Origin: Nocardioides daejeonensis
GTDB lineage: Bacteria; Actinomycetota; Actinomycetes; Propionibacteriales; Nocardioidaceae
Assembly (NCBI RefSeq): GCF_003194585.1
Contig: NZ_QHKZ01000011.1
Coordinates: 1 to 64,000 of the forward strand
Direction of reading: 5' to 3'
DNA: 64,000 nucleotides
The notes beneath the pieces are model-generated. The model ran no database searches. It was not told the DNA's origin and saw only the letters and a program-made list of their open reading frames with translations. The position numbers and the translations under genes are program-made. Positions 15,446-24,564 of the stretch are shown one piece after another. The stretch's first letter is position 1, and the number at the start of each line of letters is the position of its first letter.

Positions 15446-18400
15446 GTGTCGCTGCCTTGGGGAGGGTGGCTCCCGTTCTGTCGAAGCCAGAAGGTGTTGA
15501 GGTTGTTGCGTGCCAGATTGTGGCGAGGGCTGCATGCCGTCGTCGTACTGCTTGTGAGTCTGACCATCGTGCTGATTCCGTCCAGCGGGCAGGCGCTCAG
15601 CGCGCCTTCCGGGGACGAGCCGACCACCACGCCCTCGTCGGCCCCGGTCGACACCGAGCAGACGGACGACTCGGGACCCGCTGACCAGGAGTCGCCCTCC
15701 AGCGACCCCGCGCGCCCGAAGGGAGCGCGTGCCGATGCGGTGCCGACCTCCCAGGTCGGGATCACCAAGGAGACCAACCTGGCCGGCGGCACGCTGGAGC
15801 CGGGACAGGAGTTCCTCTACACGGTCGTCGCTCGCTGCTCGGGCCTCGAAGCGGGGTGCGTGAACCAGCAGATCGTCGACGTGCTTCCCGAGGGTCTCGA
15901 TGTGACGAGCCTGCCGACGACCACCAACACGCGCACCGTCGCCTACGACGGCGCCACGCGCACGCTCACCATCACCTTCACCGAGGCGCTGCAGGCCCCG
16001 GTCGGCGCGACCGGTCTCAACGACGGGCGCCAGGTCGCGATCGAGATCGGGATGCGGCTTCCCGCCGACACCCCGCTCCCGGCCGGTACGACGATCCGCA
16101 ACACGGCCTCCACCGACGCGGACAACGCACCACGGGTCGAGGACTCGGCCGACGTCGAGGTGACGATCCCGCGCAAGGTCGTTCCGGTCGCCACCAAGAG
16201 CTGGACCGACGGTGCGGCGGTGGCCCGCAGCGACGAGGAGTCCACGATCAACCTGGGCATCCGGAACGGGTCGACCAGCACCGTCCACGTCGACGAGCTG
16301 GTCGTCACGGACGCCGCCCGCGCCACGTTCGAGCACTTCGACCTGACCGAGGTCCGAGTCACCCGCTGGCCCCGAGGCGCCGACCGGGCGCAGCTGCTGG
16401 TCTGCACCGAGGCCCTCTCCGACTGCGCCGACGGCGACTACGTGGCGGGGGCGGCCACCTCCGACCTGGGCGCGCTCTCCCTCCCCGCAGGCATCAGCGT
16501 CGAGGACGTGACCGGCTTCCGGGTGCGCTTCTTCGCCGCCGACGGCTCCTCCCTCCCCTACGACGCCACGGGCGGAACGGTCGAGGCCGACATGGTCCTG
16601 CGCCAGCAGGTGCGCTCCACCGGTGAGGACCTGGCGCCGAGCGCCAAGCAGACGGTTCGCAACACCGCGGTACCCGGTGTCGTCGAGGACGGCGAGGTCA
16701 CCGAGGGCGACCCTGTGCACGCCAACTACGACATCCTTCCCGACACGGTGGTCATCGGCACGACCAAGTCGTTCTTCGCCGACACCGACGGCAACTTCAA
16801 CCGGGAGAACGGTGAGTACGCCGTCGTCGGTCATCGCTCACCCGTGAGCGCCAAGGTAGAGGTCAAGAACAACTCGCCCTTCGCCCTGCAGGAGATCCGG
16901 ATCGTCGAGCCTGACCCCGGTACGGCGGGGGCGGAGTTCGACAAGCTCGACACCAAGAAGGTGCGGCTGCGGCTGCCGAGTGGTGCGACGAACGCCCGCC
17001 TGGTGGTCACCTACGACGACGGCCATGTCGCCACGACCGATCACGACACCGGCACCACCGTCGACGTCGAGCGTCCAGGGACGCAGGTCGTCAAGATCGA
17101 GGTCGTCTACACAGGCAAGGACGCCGACGGCAAGGCGACGATCGCGGTCGGCGCGACGGCCGGGCTGGACCTGCATGGCAACCTGACGGACGACGTCACC
17201 GATGCCGACCTGCCCAACGGCACCTCGCCGGGCGTCGTGAACGCCGCTGGCACCAGCGCCAAGGGCCAGACCACGGTCAACGGCACGGGCACCGCGGTCG
17301 GTGTCGGTACCGCCACCTTGCAGGTCGAGCGCGAGCGGATCACCGGCGAGGGCGTCAAGACGGTGGGCCAGGGGGAGATCCCGGCCGACCAGCCGATCCC
17401 CTTCACCCTGCGGCTGCGCAACAACGGCAACCTGCCGCTGGTCGACCCGATCCTCTCCGACCCGCCGGTCGACGCCGACGGGAAGCCCCGCACCGGCAGC
17501 AACCCCTTCGCCGTGCTCCGACTGGTCTCCGCGACCGTCCGCAAGGACAGCGGAACGCCCGCGGTCGCGATCGAGGTCTTCGACCCGGCGACTGACGCCT
17601 GGGTCGCCTACGCGGCCGGCGACGCCGACCTGCTGACGCGGGCGACCGGTGTCCGCGCGCTCGTGGACGGCGCCCTCACCCCGACCAAGACGGTCTACCT
17701 CGACCTGGTGACCGAGCGCCGCGACGAGATCGACGACACCGAACTCACCTTCTCCAACTGCTTCGTCGTCGACGCCGACAACCTGCCTGACGGAGACCCG
17801 GTCTGCTCCCCGGACCTGACGGTGAAGCCGGCCAGCAGCACCTCGTCGCTCAACAAGCAGATCACGCCGACCAAGGCGCTGGTCGAGCAGATCCCCGGCG
17901 TGGGCAAGCAGACCGCGCAGGTCGAGCTGACCATGGTCAACACGGGCAACGTCAACGCCCGGCGCCTGGTGCTGACCGACGACGACGCCGACTTCTTCGA
18001 CGCCGTCGACCTCGGTCGTGTCCACTCGCTGCGCTTCCCGCTCGGTGCTGACCGGGTGCGGATCGACACGCTCGTGGACGGTACCTGGGTCGAGGGGGCC
18101 GCACGCGCCAAGTTGGCCGACGACGCGACGTACCCGCTCCCGACGGGCGTGAACGCCGCCGCCGTGACCGGCGTCCGTGTCACCTTCTTCCACAGCTCGG
18201 GCGACTACCGGCTGCGTCCGTGCGACAAGGCCTACGTCAGCGGCCAGTGCGAAGGCACGGTGAAGCTGGAGGTGCACCCCCGCGAGACACTGCGCTCCGC
18301 ACCGACCACCGCGATCCCGACCGAACTCGAGAACACCGTCGAGGGTGGCGTCGAGAGCCCGCTCGACCCCGAGGGCGAGCTGCGCGAGGCGGAGCCGAAC

Positions 18401-21400
18401 GACGCCACGCTGGAGTTCGTCCCCGGCAACGCCAAGCTGGACGTGGACAAGACCCCCAACACCGCGATCAGCCCCGGGGAGACCGCACCGTTCCGGCTCG
18501 AGGTGACCAACAACGGCACCGCCAACCTGCCCCGGCTGGTCGTCCGCGACCTGCTCCCGGAGGGCCTCGCGTTCAACGAGGAGTTCGACGGCGACGACGG
18601 TCAGCCCTTCCGGATCGTCGACACCGAGGTGCCGGCGGGAACCGCGCCGGTGCCGGCGCCGACCTTCACCCTGCAGCGTGACGGCGATCGCGTCGTCGGG
18701 CTCACCTGGGAGTTCGGCGACTGGGTCTTCCGGCCCGGGGCGCGGTTCTTCATCGAGATCGAGGCCACGCTGGCGCCCGGAGTTCGCGAAGGTGACAAGC
18801 ACACCAACCTGATGGGTGCCACCGCCGACCACGACCAGTTGGTCTGCACCGGACCCGGGCAGGCCGACGGTGAGCTGGGCGACGGCCTGTGGTGCACCGA
18901 CGACGCCGTAGTCACCACCAAGGCGGGAGCCGCCTTCCAGGCTCGCAAGTGGGTCGCTGGCACGCCCGAGCTCGGCTGGTACGACACGCGCACCGAGAGC
19001 GCGGTGCCGGCCGGCGACGCGAGCTGCCCCGTGCGCCGCGAGAACGGAGTCGCCTTCACCGCCCACCCGTGTGTGGCACTGGTGAACCCGGGAGACGAGT
19101 TCGACTACCTGCTCAGCATGGTCAACGCCGGTACCGAGCCGGCTACCGACATGCGGATCATCGACCGGTTCCCGATCAAGGGCGACAAGGGCGTGGTGCT
19201 GGACCAGACCGACCGCCGTACCGAATGGGACAGCAGGCCGGTGCTGGCCAGTGAGCCGCGACTCAACGGTGCGGGCGTGCTGACCACGCTCTACGCCGAC
19301 TCCGAGGCGGAGCTGTGCACCGACGATCTGCGGATGGGGGCAGACTGCGCCGCAGGGACCTGGGGCGCCGCCTTCGGTCCGGACGCGGTCGGCATGCAGA
19401 TGCGGGTGAAGTGGGACCAGCCCCTGGCGCCGGGTGACGGCGTGACGCTCGGCTTCACCATGCGGGCGCCGCTCGAGGTCACGCAGGTCGCTGACCCCAC
19501 GGTGGCCTGGAACTCCTTCGGCCATGCCGAGATCACCCGGCGTGCCGGCGGTGGAAGTCGCACGCTGCCGCCCACCGAGCCGATCAAGGTCGGCGTCGCC
19601 CAGGCGTACGGCGTACTCGAGGTCGCCAAGGAGATCGCGGCGAACCCCGGCAAGCTTCCGGTGGAGGACCTGACCTACGAGATGGCCTACCGCTGCACGG
19701 TCGACCCGGTCGGCAACGCCGACCCGTTCGTGGTGGCGGACGGCACCCTCCAGGTGCCCGGCGGAAGTTCGCAGAGCGTTACCGGCCTCCCGGCGGGTGC
19801 GGAGTGCGAGGTCTGGGAGACCGAGGCCCACGGTGGTGTGAGCAACTACCCCGTCGAGGCGCCTGCCAAGGTCACCATCCAGCCGTCGCTGGGTGCGGTC
19901 GCGACGAAGCTCGTCACGGTGACGAACTCCTTCCCGCTCGCGGACCTCGCCGTGGTGAAGAAGGTCGAAGGGGAGGCAGCCGACTTCGGCGGCGCGGCCG
20001 ACTACCGGATCCAGGTGCAGTGCACGATGGACGGCGTCACCGCTGCCGGCTTCCCGCGGGTCGTGACGATCACCGGAAGCGGACGTCAGCGCCTGGAGGC
20101 GCCGGTCGGCTCCCTGTGCACGGCGACCGAGCTCGAGGACGGCGGCGCCACCCGCACCGAGGTCGACCCGTCGGCCGGCGTGCGGATCGTCGCGGGAACG
20201 CAGGAGGAGCTGACCATCACGGTCACCAACACCTTCGACCGCGGCACGCTCCGGATCAAGAAGCTGCTCAGCGGTGCCGGCACCGAGCTGGCCGCAGGCC
20301 CGTTCGAGTTCACCACCGCCTGCACCTTCGAGGGGCGCGAGTTCGGACCGTTCACCACCGTGGTGCGCCGCACGGGTGACGCCACCGAGCTGACCGCTGC
20401 CGTCGATGCGCTGCTTCCGATCGGGGCGTCGTGCACGGTGACGGAGACCGACGACGGCGGGGCCGACGAGACCCCGCAGCCGGTCACGGTCCAGATCGTG
20501 GAGAACGACGAGGACAACACGGTCGTCGCCACCTTCACCAACGAGTTCTCCGCGGGCCCCGTGGCGCTGGAGAAGCTCCTCGCGGGTGACGGTGCCGACC
20601 GTGCATGGGCCACCGACGCGACCTTCGCCGTCGACGTCACCTGCGCCGTCGGTACGGCGGAGCAGGTGGTGCACAGCGCCGAGATCCGGATCCGTGGCGG
20701 AGAGAAGTTCGCCCTGACCCACCCGGACGGCGAGCCCGTGCTGCTGCCGCTGGGTGCTCGGTGCTGGGCGCAGGAGACGGAGACGGGTGGTGCCACCTCG
20801 GTGTCGACGAACGCAGACTCGTTCGACAACGCCGTCGAGGTGACTGCCGGTACGCCGCAGGAGCTGCAGGCTCTGCAGCTGGTCGTCACCAACACCTTCG
20901 ACCTGGGTTCGCTCGAGGTGACGAAGAAGGTCGACGGTGCGGCGGCGCACTTCGCCGAGGGCCGTGAGTACACGGTCGCTGTCACCTGCGTCCTGCCGCA
21001 GGACGGCGTGCGGACCGAGCTCTTCGCTGCTCAGGAGCACACCGTCACGGCGGGGAAGACCGTCGTGATCGACGGGCTGCCGGTCGGTGCGGAGTGCTGG
21101 GTCGCCGAGCCGGAGGCCGGAGGCGCGACCCACACCGTGATCTCGGCGTCCGATCAGGGCAGCCCGGCCGTGGTACCCGGCGACGGCGCCGCGCAGGTGC
21201 TGGTCACCAACACCTTCGACGCGGGCGAGCTCGCCGTCACGAAGAAGGTCGAGGGCGCCACCGCTACGCGGGGTCCGTTCCACTTCGCCCTCGCCTGCAC
21301 CACGGGCCAGGGTGCGGTCGGGCTGGCCGATGACGAGGCATCCTTCACGCTGAAGGCGGACCAGAGCAAGAGCTTCACGGTGCCGCTGGGTGCTCACTGC

Positions 21401-21667
21401 GTGGTGACCGAGAAGGACGTCGCCGACGGTGTCAAGGTTGCTTTCGACGACTCCGACGCCAAGCCAGACGGCAAGGTGACGGTCTCTCCGGAGGCCTCGG
21501 TGACGGTGACCAACACCTTCCCGGACCGAGGGCTGCTCGATGACGAGGACAAGTCCGACGATCGACTGCCCAACGCCGGCGGTCCTTCGGTGCTCATCCT
21601 CATCGGTGGACTCCTGGCCGTGCTCACCGGCGGAGTCCTGCTGAGCAGGCGCCGTCGCAGGGCCTGA
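15446..21667 (+). CDS. Giant wall-anchored surface protein with DUF11-like and six DUF5979-like repeats
   Basis: A protein of about 2,073 residues. The start is uncertain: GTG 15446 or the in-frame GTG 15494; both put a basic stretch before a hydrophobic signal segment (HAVVVLLVSLTIVLIPSSGQ). Residues about 90-1380 hold repeated DUF11/Ig-like segments with recurrent NNGN/NTGN and LLPEGL motifs. Six repeats of roughly 100-115 residues follow, starting near 19610, 19943, 20245, 20560, 20907 and 21225. Each carries two Cys (for example VQC and SLC), an E-x(3-4)-GG segment in most copies, and ends in VTNTF or VTNSF. The C-terminus is a sorting-signal layout: LPNAG (about residue 2041), a hydrophobic segment and SRRRRRA. 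LPNAG has Ala where LPXTG has Thr. Likely an adhesin or surface fibre; no enzyme domain seen. Confidence 0.85.
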   Translation: MSLPWGGWLPFCRSQKVLRLLRARLWRGLHAVVVLLVSLTIVLIPSSGQALSAPSGDEPTTTPSSAPVDTEQTDDSGPADQESPSSDPARPKGARADAVPTSQVGITKETNLAGGTLEPGQEFLYTVVARCSGLEAGCVNQQIVDVLPEGLDVTSLPTTTNTRTVAYDGATRTLTITFTEALQAPVGATGLNDGRQVAIEIGMRLPADTPLPAGTTIRNTASTDADNAPRVEDSADVEVTIPRKVVPVATKSWTDGAAVARSDEESTINLGIRNGSTSTVHVDELVVTDAARATFEHFDLTEVRVTRWPRGADRAQLLVCTEALSDCADGDYVAGAATSDLGALSLPAGISVEDVTGFRVRFFAADGSSLPYDATGGTVEADMVLRQQVRSTGEDLAPSAKQTVRNTAVPGVVEDGEVTEGDPVHANYDILPDTVVIGTTKSFFADTDGNFNRENGEYAVVGHRSPVSAKVEVKNNSPFALQEIRIVEPDPGTAGAEFDKLDTKKVRLRLPSGATNARLVVTYDDGHVATTDHDTGTTVDVERPGTQVVKIEVVYTGKDADGKATIAVGATAGLDLHGNLTDDVTDADLPNGTSPGVVNAAGTSAKGQTTVNGTGTAVGVGTATLQVERERITGEGVKTVGQGEIPADQPIPFTLRLRNNGNLPLVDPILSDPPVDADGKPRTGSNPFAVLRLVSATVRKDSGTPAVAIEVFDPATDAWVAYAAGDADLLTRATGVRALVDGALTPTKTVYLDLVTERRDEIDDTELTFSNCFVVDADNLPDGDPVCSPDLTVKPASSTSSLNKQITPTKALVEQIPGVGKQTAQVELTMVNTGNVNARRLVLTDDDADFFDAVDLGRVHSLRFPLGADRVRIDTLVDGTWVEGAARAKLADDATYPLPTGVNAAAVTGVRVTFFHSSGDYRLRPCDKAYVSGQCEGTVKLEVHPRETLRSAPTTAIPTELENTVEGGVESPLDPEGELREAEPNDATLEFVPGNAKLDVDKTPNTAISPGETAPFRLEVTNNGTANLPRLVVRDLLPEGLAFNEEFDGDDGQPFRIVDTEVPAGTAPVPAPTFTLQRDGDRVVGLTWEFGDWVFRPGARFFIEIEATLAPGVREGDKHTNLMGATADHDQLVCTGPGQADGELGDGLWCTDDAVVTTKAGAAFQARKWVAGTPELGWYDTRTESAVPAGDASCPVRRENGVAFTAHPCVALVNPGDEFDYLLSMVNAGTEPATDMRIIDRFPIKGDKGVVLDQTDRRTEWDSRPVLASEPRLNGAGVLTTLYADSEAELCTDDLRMGADCAAGTWGAAFGPDAVGMQMRVKWDQPLAPGDGVTLGFTMRAPLEVTQVADPTVAWNSFGHAEITRRAGGGSRTLPPTEPIKVGVAQAYGVLEVAKEIAANPGKLPVEDLTYEMAYRCTVDPVGNADPFVVADGTLQVPGGSSQSVTGLPAGAECEVWETEAHGGVSNYPVEAPAKVTIQPSLGAVATKLVTVTNSFPLADLAVVKKVEGEAADFGGAADYRIQVQCTMDGVTAAGFPRVVTITGSGRQRLEAPVGSLCTATELEDGGATRTEVDPSAGVRIVAGTQEELTITVTNTFDRGTLRIKKLLSGAGTELAAGPFEFTTACTFEGREFGPFTTVVRRTGDATELTAAVDALLPIGASCTVTETDDGGADETPQPVTVQIVENDEDNTVVATFTNEFSAGPVALEKLLAGDGADRAWATDATFAVDVTCAVGTAEQVVHSAEIRIRGGEKFALTHPDGEPVLLPLGARCWAQETETGGATSVSTNADSFDNAVEVTAGTPQELQALQLVVTNTFDLGSLEVTKKVDGAAAHFAEGREYTVAVTCVLPQDGVRTELFAAQEHTVTAGKTVVIDGLPVGAECWVAEPEAGGATHTVISASDQGSPAVVPGDGAAQVLVTNTFDAGELAVTKKVEGATATRGPFHFALACTTGQGAVGLADDEASFTLKADQSKSFTVPLGAHCVVTEKDVADGVKVAFDDSDAKPDGKVTVSPEASVTVTNTFPDRGLLDDEDKSDDRLPNAGGPSVLILIGGLLAVLTGGVLLSRRRRRA

Positions 21668-21730
21668 CGAAGCTCCCGTGATCGCGGCCGGTCGCCCCAC
21701 GGTCGACCGCCTTCACGGGTCATGAAAGCT

Positions 21731-21773
21731 CGCGAGCGAGCGGAGTCGCCCCCCACTTCTTCGCTCGCTCGCG
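21731..21773. terminator. Hairpin between convergent genes
   Basis: CGCGAGCGAGCG (21731-21742) is perfectly complementary to 21762-21773 with a 19-base loop, and the pairing can extend inward. It sits between the surface-protein stop and the end of the leftward metallo-beta-lactamase gene, so it is probably a bidirectional terminator. Confidence 0.65.
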
Positions 21774-21775
21774 GG

Positions 21776-22537
21776 TCAGTCGGACCGGAGCGACTCACCC
21801 GGGGAGGGAACGTCCAGGCGCACCGTGGGCAGTCGGCGGCGCAACTCGTCGGCGAAGCGGTGCGGTGGCTCGACGAAGAGGCGCTGCCGGGTCCGCCGGG
21901 CGGCCTCGAGCCCGAGCGGCCAATAGCTCCCCCAGTGCACGGGCACCGTCCACTGCGCGCCGACCCGGTGCAGCGCCTCGACGGCCTGTAGCGGGTCCAG
22001 GTGGTGCTCACCCAGCGACGGTCCCCAGCCGCCGATCGGGACCAGGGCCAGGTCGACCGGAACCACGGCTTCGAGGCCGTCGAAGAGGCCGGTGTCGCCA
22101 GGGAACCACACGGATCTCCCGGCGCCGCTCAGCCGGAAGCCCAGCGGTGGCGCGTGCAGGCGCGAGCCGGGGAACCGGTGGCTCGGGTGGTGCGCCGGCA
22201 GTGCCTCGACAGTGACCCCGCGGCGTACCAGCAGCTCACCGTCGCCGATCTCGGTGACCCGGTGCGGCAGGCCGCGCAGCAGCGGCGCGGCGCCACGTGG
22301 CACGACGAGCTCCGTAGCCGGGGGGAAGCGGCGCAGCGTCGGCAGGTGCAGGTGGTCGGAGTGCAGGTGCGATATCAGTACCAGGTCGGCCGTCGCCGCC
22401 TCGCTCGGCGGTACGGCGACCCGTCGGCGCAGATGGGCCAGCTGCCGCGGGAACACGGGGTCGAGCGCGATGCGGACGTCCGCGATGGTCACCGTGCTGC
22501 TGGCATGACCCCACCAGGTGACGTCGAGCTCGCTCAT
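21776..22537 (-). CDS. Metallo-beta-lactamase-fold hydrolase (UlaG-like)
   Basis: A 253-residue protein. ATG 22537 is chosen because it overlaps the stop of the preceding DUF202 gene (ATGA) and opens the fold (MSELDVTWWGHASS). The metal motif HLHSDH is at residues 57-62; a later His (AHHPSHRF), the Asp in WFPGDTGLF and a His in VPVHWGSYWP supply further ligands. Members of this branch (UlaG, NAPE-PLD-like) hydrolyse phosphodiesters or lactones; the substrate here is unknown. It forms a leftward operon with the two DUF202 genes. Confidence 0.88.
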   Translation of the reverse strand: MSELDVTWWGHASSTVTIADVRIALDPVFPRQLAHLRRRVAVPPSEAATADLVLISHLHSDHLHLPTLRRFPPATELVVPRGAAPLLRGLPHRVTEIGDGELLVRRGVTVEALPAHHPSHRFPGSRLHAPPLGFRLSGAGRSVWFPGDTGLFDGLEAVVPVDLALVPIGGWGPSLGEHHLDPLQAVEALHRVGAQWTVPVHWGSYWPLGLEAARRTRQRLFVEPPHRFADELRRRLPTVRLDVPSPGESLRSD

Positions 22538-22839
22538 CTCAGGATCATCATCAGCTCGGCGATCGCGATCAAGGCCGTCGCCGATGCCAGGGAGAGGGCG
22601 GCCCGCCCGCCGCGCCCGCCGCTGCGTTGGAGATGCCCGGCAGAGTGCCGGTAGCGTGCTCTGCTCTCGGCGAAGATCCACAGTCCGAGGAGCCCGGCGA
22701 CGACCAGCGGGACGAGGACGGAGGGTCCGGTCTCGTCGATGGCGAGCCGGGCGATCACCGCCGCACCGGCGACCAGTGACAGCGCGGTTCGCTGCCAGGC
22801 CAGGGCGGTCCGTTCGTTCGAGATCCCCGGGTCGACCAT
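22534..22839 (-). CDS. DUF202 small membrane protein
   Basis: A 101-residue protein with the DUF202 hallmark near the N-terminus (NERTALAWQRTALSLVAG) and three hydrophobic segments, at about residues 20-35, 42-60 and 80-98. The family (YidH/YidG-like) is widespread, small and of unknown function. It lies 13 bases downstream of a second DUF202 gene and overlaps the metallo-beta-lactamase-fold gene by four bases. Paired DUF202 genes are also the arrangement of yidG/yidH in enterobacteria. Confidence 0.88.
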   Translation of the reverse strand: MVDPGISNERTALAWQRTALSLVAGAAVIARLAIDETGPSVLVPLVVAGLLGLWIFAESRARYRHSAGHLQRSGGRGGRAALSLASATALIAIAELMMILR

Positions 22840-22852
22840 GAGTCGCGCCTGC

Positions 22853-23206
22853 TCAGCGCAGCCCGGAGAGGATCACCAGCGCTGCCGCCAGCACGACGAG
22901 GCCGAAGGCCGCCGCCACGCCGAAGGAGGGCAGGGGCTCGCGGCGCCGCATGGCTCGCTCGGAGAGGGCCCACCTGCCCCAGGAGGCGAGGGCGGTGACC
23001 AGACCGGCCACGACGAGCAAGACGGCCAGCAGGTGCTGGGCGGAATCGCTCAGCGACAGGTCGACGACATCGACCGCCACCCCCGCCGCGAGCAGGGCCA
23101 ACGCGGTGCGGATCCACGCCAGGAAGGTGCGCTCGTTGGCGAAACTGAACCGGTAGTCGGGCTCCTCGCCCTGCTCGTACACGAATCCGGGCCAACGCTT
23201 GCCCAC
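22853..23206 (-). CDS. DUF202 (YidH-like) membrane protein
   Basis: A 117-residue protein with the family motif FANERTFLAWIRTALALLAAG at about residues 22-42 and three predicted membrane segments. ATG 23206 follows AAGGAGTCC. First gene of a three-gene leftward operon with a second DUF202 protein and a metallo-beta-lactamase-fold hydrolase. Function unknown; the two membrane proteins may act as a heteromeric pair. Confidence 0.88.
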   Translation of the reverse strand: MGKRWPGFVYEQGEEPDYRFSFANERTFLAWIRTALALLAAGVAVDVVDLSLSDSAQHLLAVLLVVAGLVTALASWGRWALSERAMRRREPLPSFGVAAAFGLVVLAAALVILSGLR

Positions 23207-23291
23207 CGGAGGACTCCTTCAGTTGCCGGGTGTGGTCACCCCATCATCGCGTGTCCCGATCATCGTGATCGGCTGCACCCCTCACCGGGCC

Positions 23292-23750
23292 TCAGTCGGC
23301 GGGCCGCAGGACGTCCCAGTCGCCGATCGTGTGGTGGATCTCGAGGCGACGGCGCTTGATCAGCCAGCCGCTGCCCGAGCTGCCTGCCGCACTGGCGAGC
23401 TCGCCGGGGCCGGTGTGGTGGGCGCGGACCAGCAGGTCGTCGTACTCGCCGAAGAGCTCGAGCGTCGCGCCCTCCTTCGGTCCGGCGCCGACGTGCATGA
23501 TCCGGGCGTAGGTGTAGACGCGGGCGGTGTGCTCGTCGAGGAAGGAGACGCGGTGGTTGCCCAGCAGATGCTGCGTTGGTCCGACGCCGCCGAGATTGTC
23601 GCGGAAGCCGCGCAGGACCGCCTCCACGCCAGTGGACCCGTAGGCCTTGCACTCCGGATGGAGCATGCCTCGCACCGTCGCGATGTCGCGTGCATCCGTC
23701 GCACGGGCGAAGTCCGCCAGCGTCTCCAGCACCTGCTCCCTGGGGGTCAT
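23292..23750 (-). CDS. SnoaL/NTF2-like protein
   Basis: A 152-residue single-domain protein of the SnoaL-like/nuclear transport factor 2 fold: an N-terminal helix (VLETLADFARATDARDI), a strand with MLHPECKAYG, and a C-terminal HHTIGDWDVLRP. Such cone-shaped pockets serve as isomerases, dehydratases, cyclases or binding proteins; catalytic residues cannot be named. It is the last gene of the leftward operon with an SDR, another SnoaL-like protein and an LLM oxidoreductase. A steroid isomerase or dehydratase-type role would fit, but is inference. Confidence 0.75.
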   Translation of the reverse strand: MTPREQVLETLADFARATDARDIATVRGMLHPECKAYGSTGVEAVLRGFRDNLGGVGPTQHLLGNHRVSFLDEHTARVYTYARIMHVGAGPKEGATLELFGEYDDLLVRAHHTGPGELASAAGSSGSGWLIKRRRLEIHHTIGDWDVLRPAD

Positions 23751-23769
23751 CTCACACCTTCCGCATCGT

Positions 23770-24558
23770 TCACTGGTCAGGCTGATCCGGCAGTTCCGGG
23801 GTCCACGCCACGCCGTTGATGTGGGCGCCGCCGTCGACGAACAGGGTGTTGCCGGTCAGGTACCGGCAATCTTCGCTGGCCAGGAAAAGCGCGACGGGCG
23901 CGATGTCGGTCAGGGGATCGCCCAACCGGCCCATCGGGTTGGCACCGTCTGCCACTGCGGCGATCTCCGGGTGCTCCCGTGCTACTCGTTCGTACGACGC
24001 GCTGCGGGCACCGGGACAGATCGCGTTGACGACCACTCCGGTCGGCGCCCACTCGCGTGCCGCCGTCCGGGTCAGGGCGCGCAGTGCCTCCTTCGCGGAG
24101 TTGTACTCGAGCGTGCCCACGTGGGCATTGACGCCGTTGAGGCTGCACAGGTTGATGATCCGGCCCCAGCCCTGTGCCTTCATGTGCCCGAACGCGGCGC
24201 GCATCGCCCAGAAGGGGCCGTAGTAGCCCATGGCGAATCCGCGCTCCAGCATGGCGTCGGTCTTGAACTCGACGCGGCCGGTGTTGCCGCCGCCCCAGGC
24301 GTTGTTGACGAGGATGTCGACGGAGCCGAGCTCGTCGACGGCGACCCGGATCATCTCCTCGACCTGGGCGCGGTCAGTGACGTCGACGTGGAGGAAGCGC
24401 CCGCCGACCTCGTCAGCGACCGCGCGCCCCGTCTCGTCGTTGATCTCTGCCACCAGCACCTGGGCGCCGGCCGCGGCGTACGCACGGCAGATGCCGGCGC
24501 CGATGCCGTCGCCGCCACCGGTGACGACGGCGACACGGCCCGCGAGCTTGCCGGTCAT
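23770..24558 (-). CDS. SDR-family oxidoreductase
   Basis: A 262-residue classical short-chain dehydrogenase. The cofactor motif TGGGDGIGAG is at residues 13-22, NNAWGG replaces the usual NNAG, and the catalytic Ser-Tyr-Lys are in CSLNGV and LEYNSAKEAL. A C-terminal FVDGGAHIN completes the fold. Acidic residues after strand 2 (AEINDE) favour NAD over NADP. Six bases separate it from the upstream SnoaL-like gene. It probably oxidises or reduces a hydroxyl/keto group on the compound handled by the surrounding island. Confidence 0.88.
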   Translation of the reverse strand: MTGKLAGRVAVVTGGGDGIGAGICRAYAAAGAQVLVAEINDETGRAVADEVGGRFLHVDVTDRAQVEEMIRVAVDELGSVDILVNNAWGGGNTGRVEFKTDAMLERGFAMGYYGPFWAMRAAFGHMKAQGWGRIINLCSLNGVNAHVGTLEYNSAKEALRALTRTAAREWAPTGVVVNAICPGARSASYERVAREHPEIAAVADGANPMGRLGDPLTDIAPVALFLASEDCRYLTGNTLFVDGGAHINGVAWTPELPDQPDQ

Positions 24559-24564
24559 CGTCGG

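Noticed and set aside
21565..21579. LPNAG read as a canonical sortase LPXTG motif
   Set aside because: The Thr codon is replaced by GCC (Ala). The layout around it still fits a sorting signal, so it is described as a variant rather than a canonical site.
16838..21700. A 1,620-codon open frame on the minus strand opposite the giant surface-protein gene
   Set aside because: Its composition (Arg, His, Gly, Val runs) and phase are those of an antisense shadow of a high-GC gene; the plus-strand protein has a signal peptide, repeats and an anchor.
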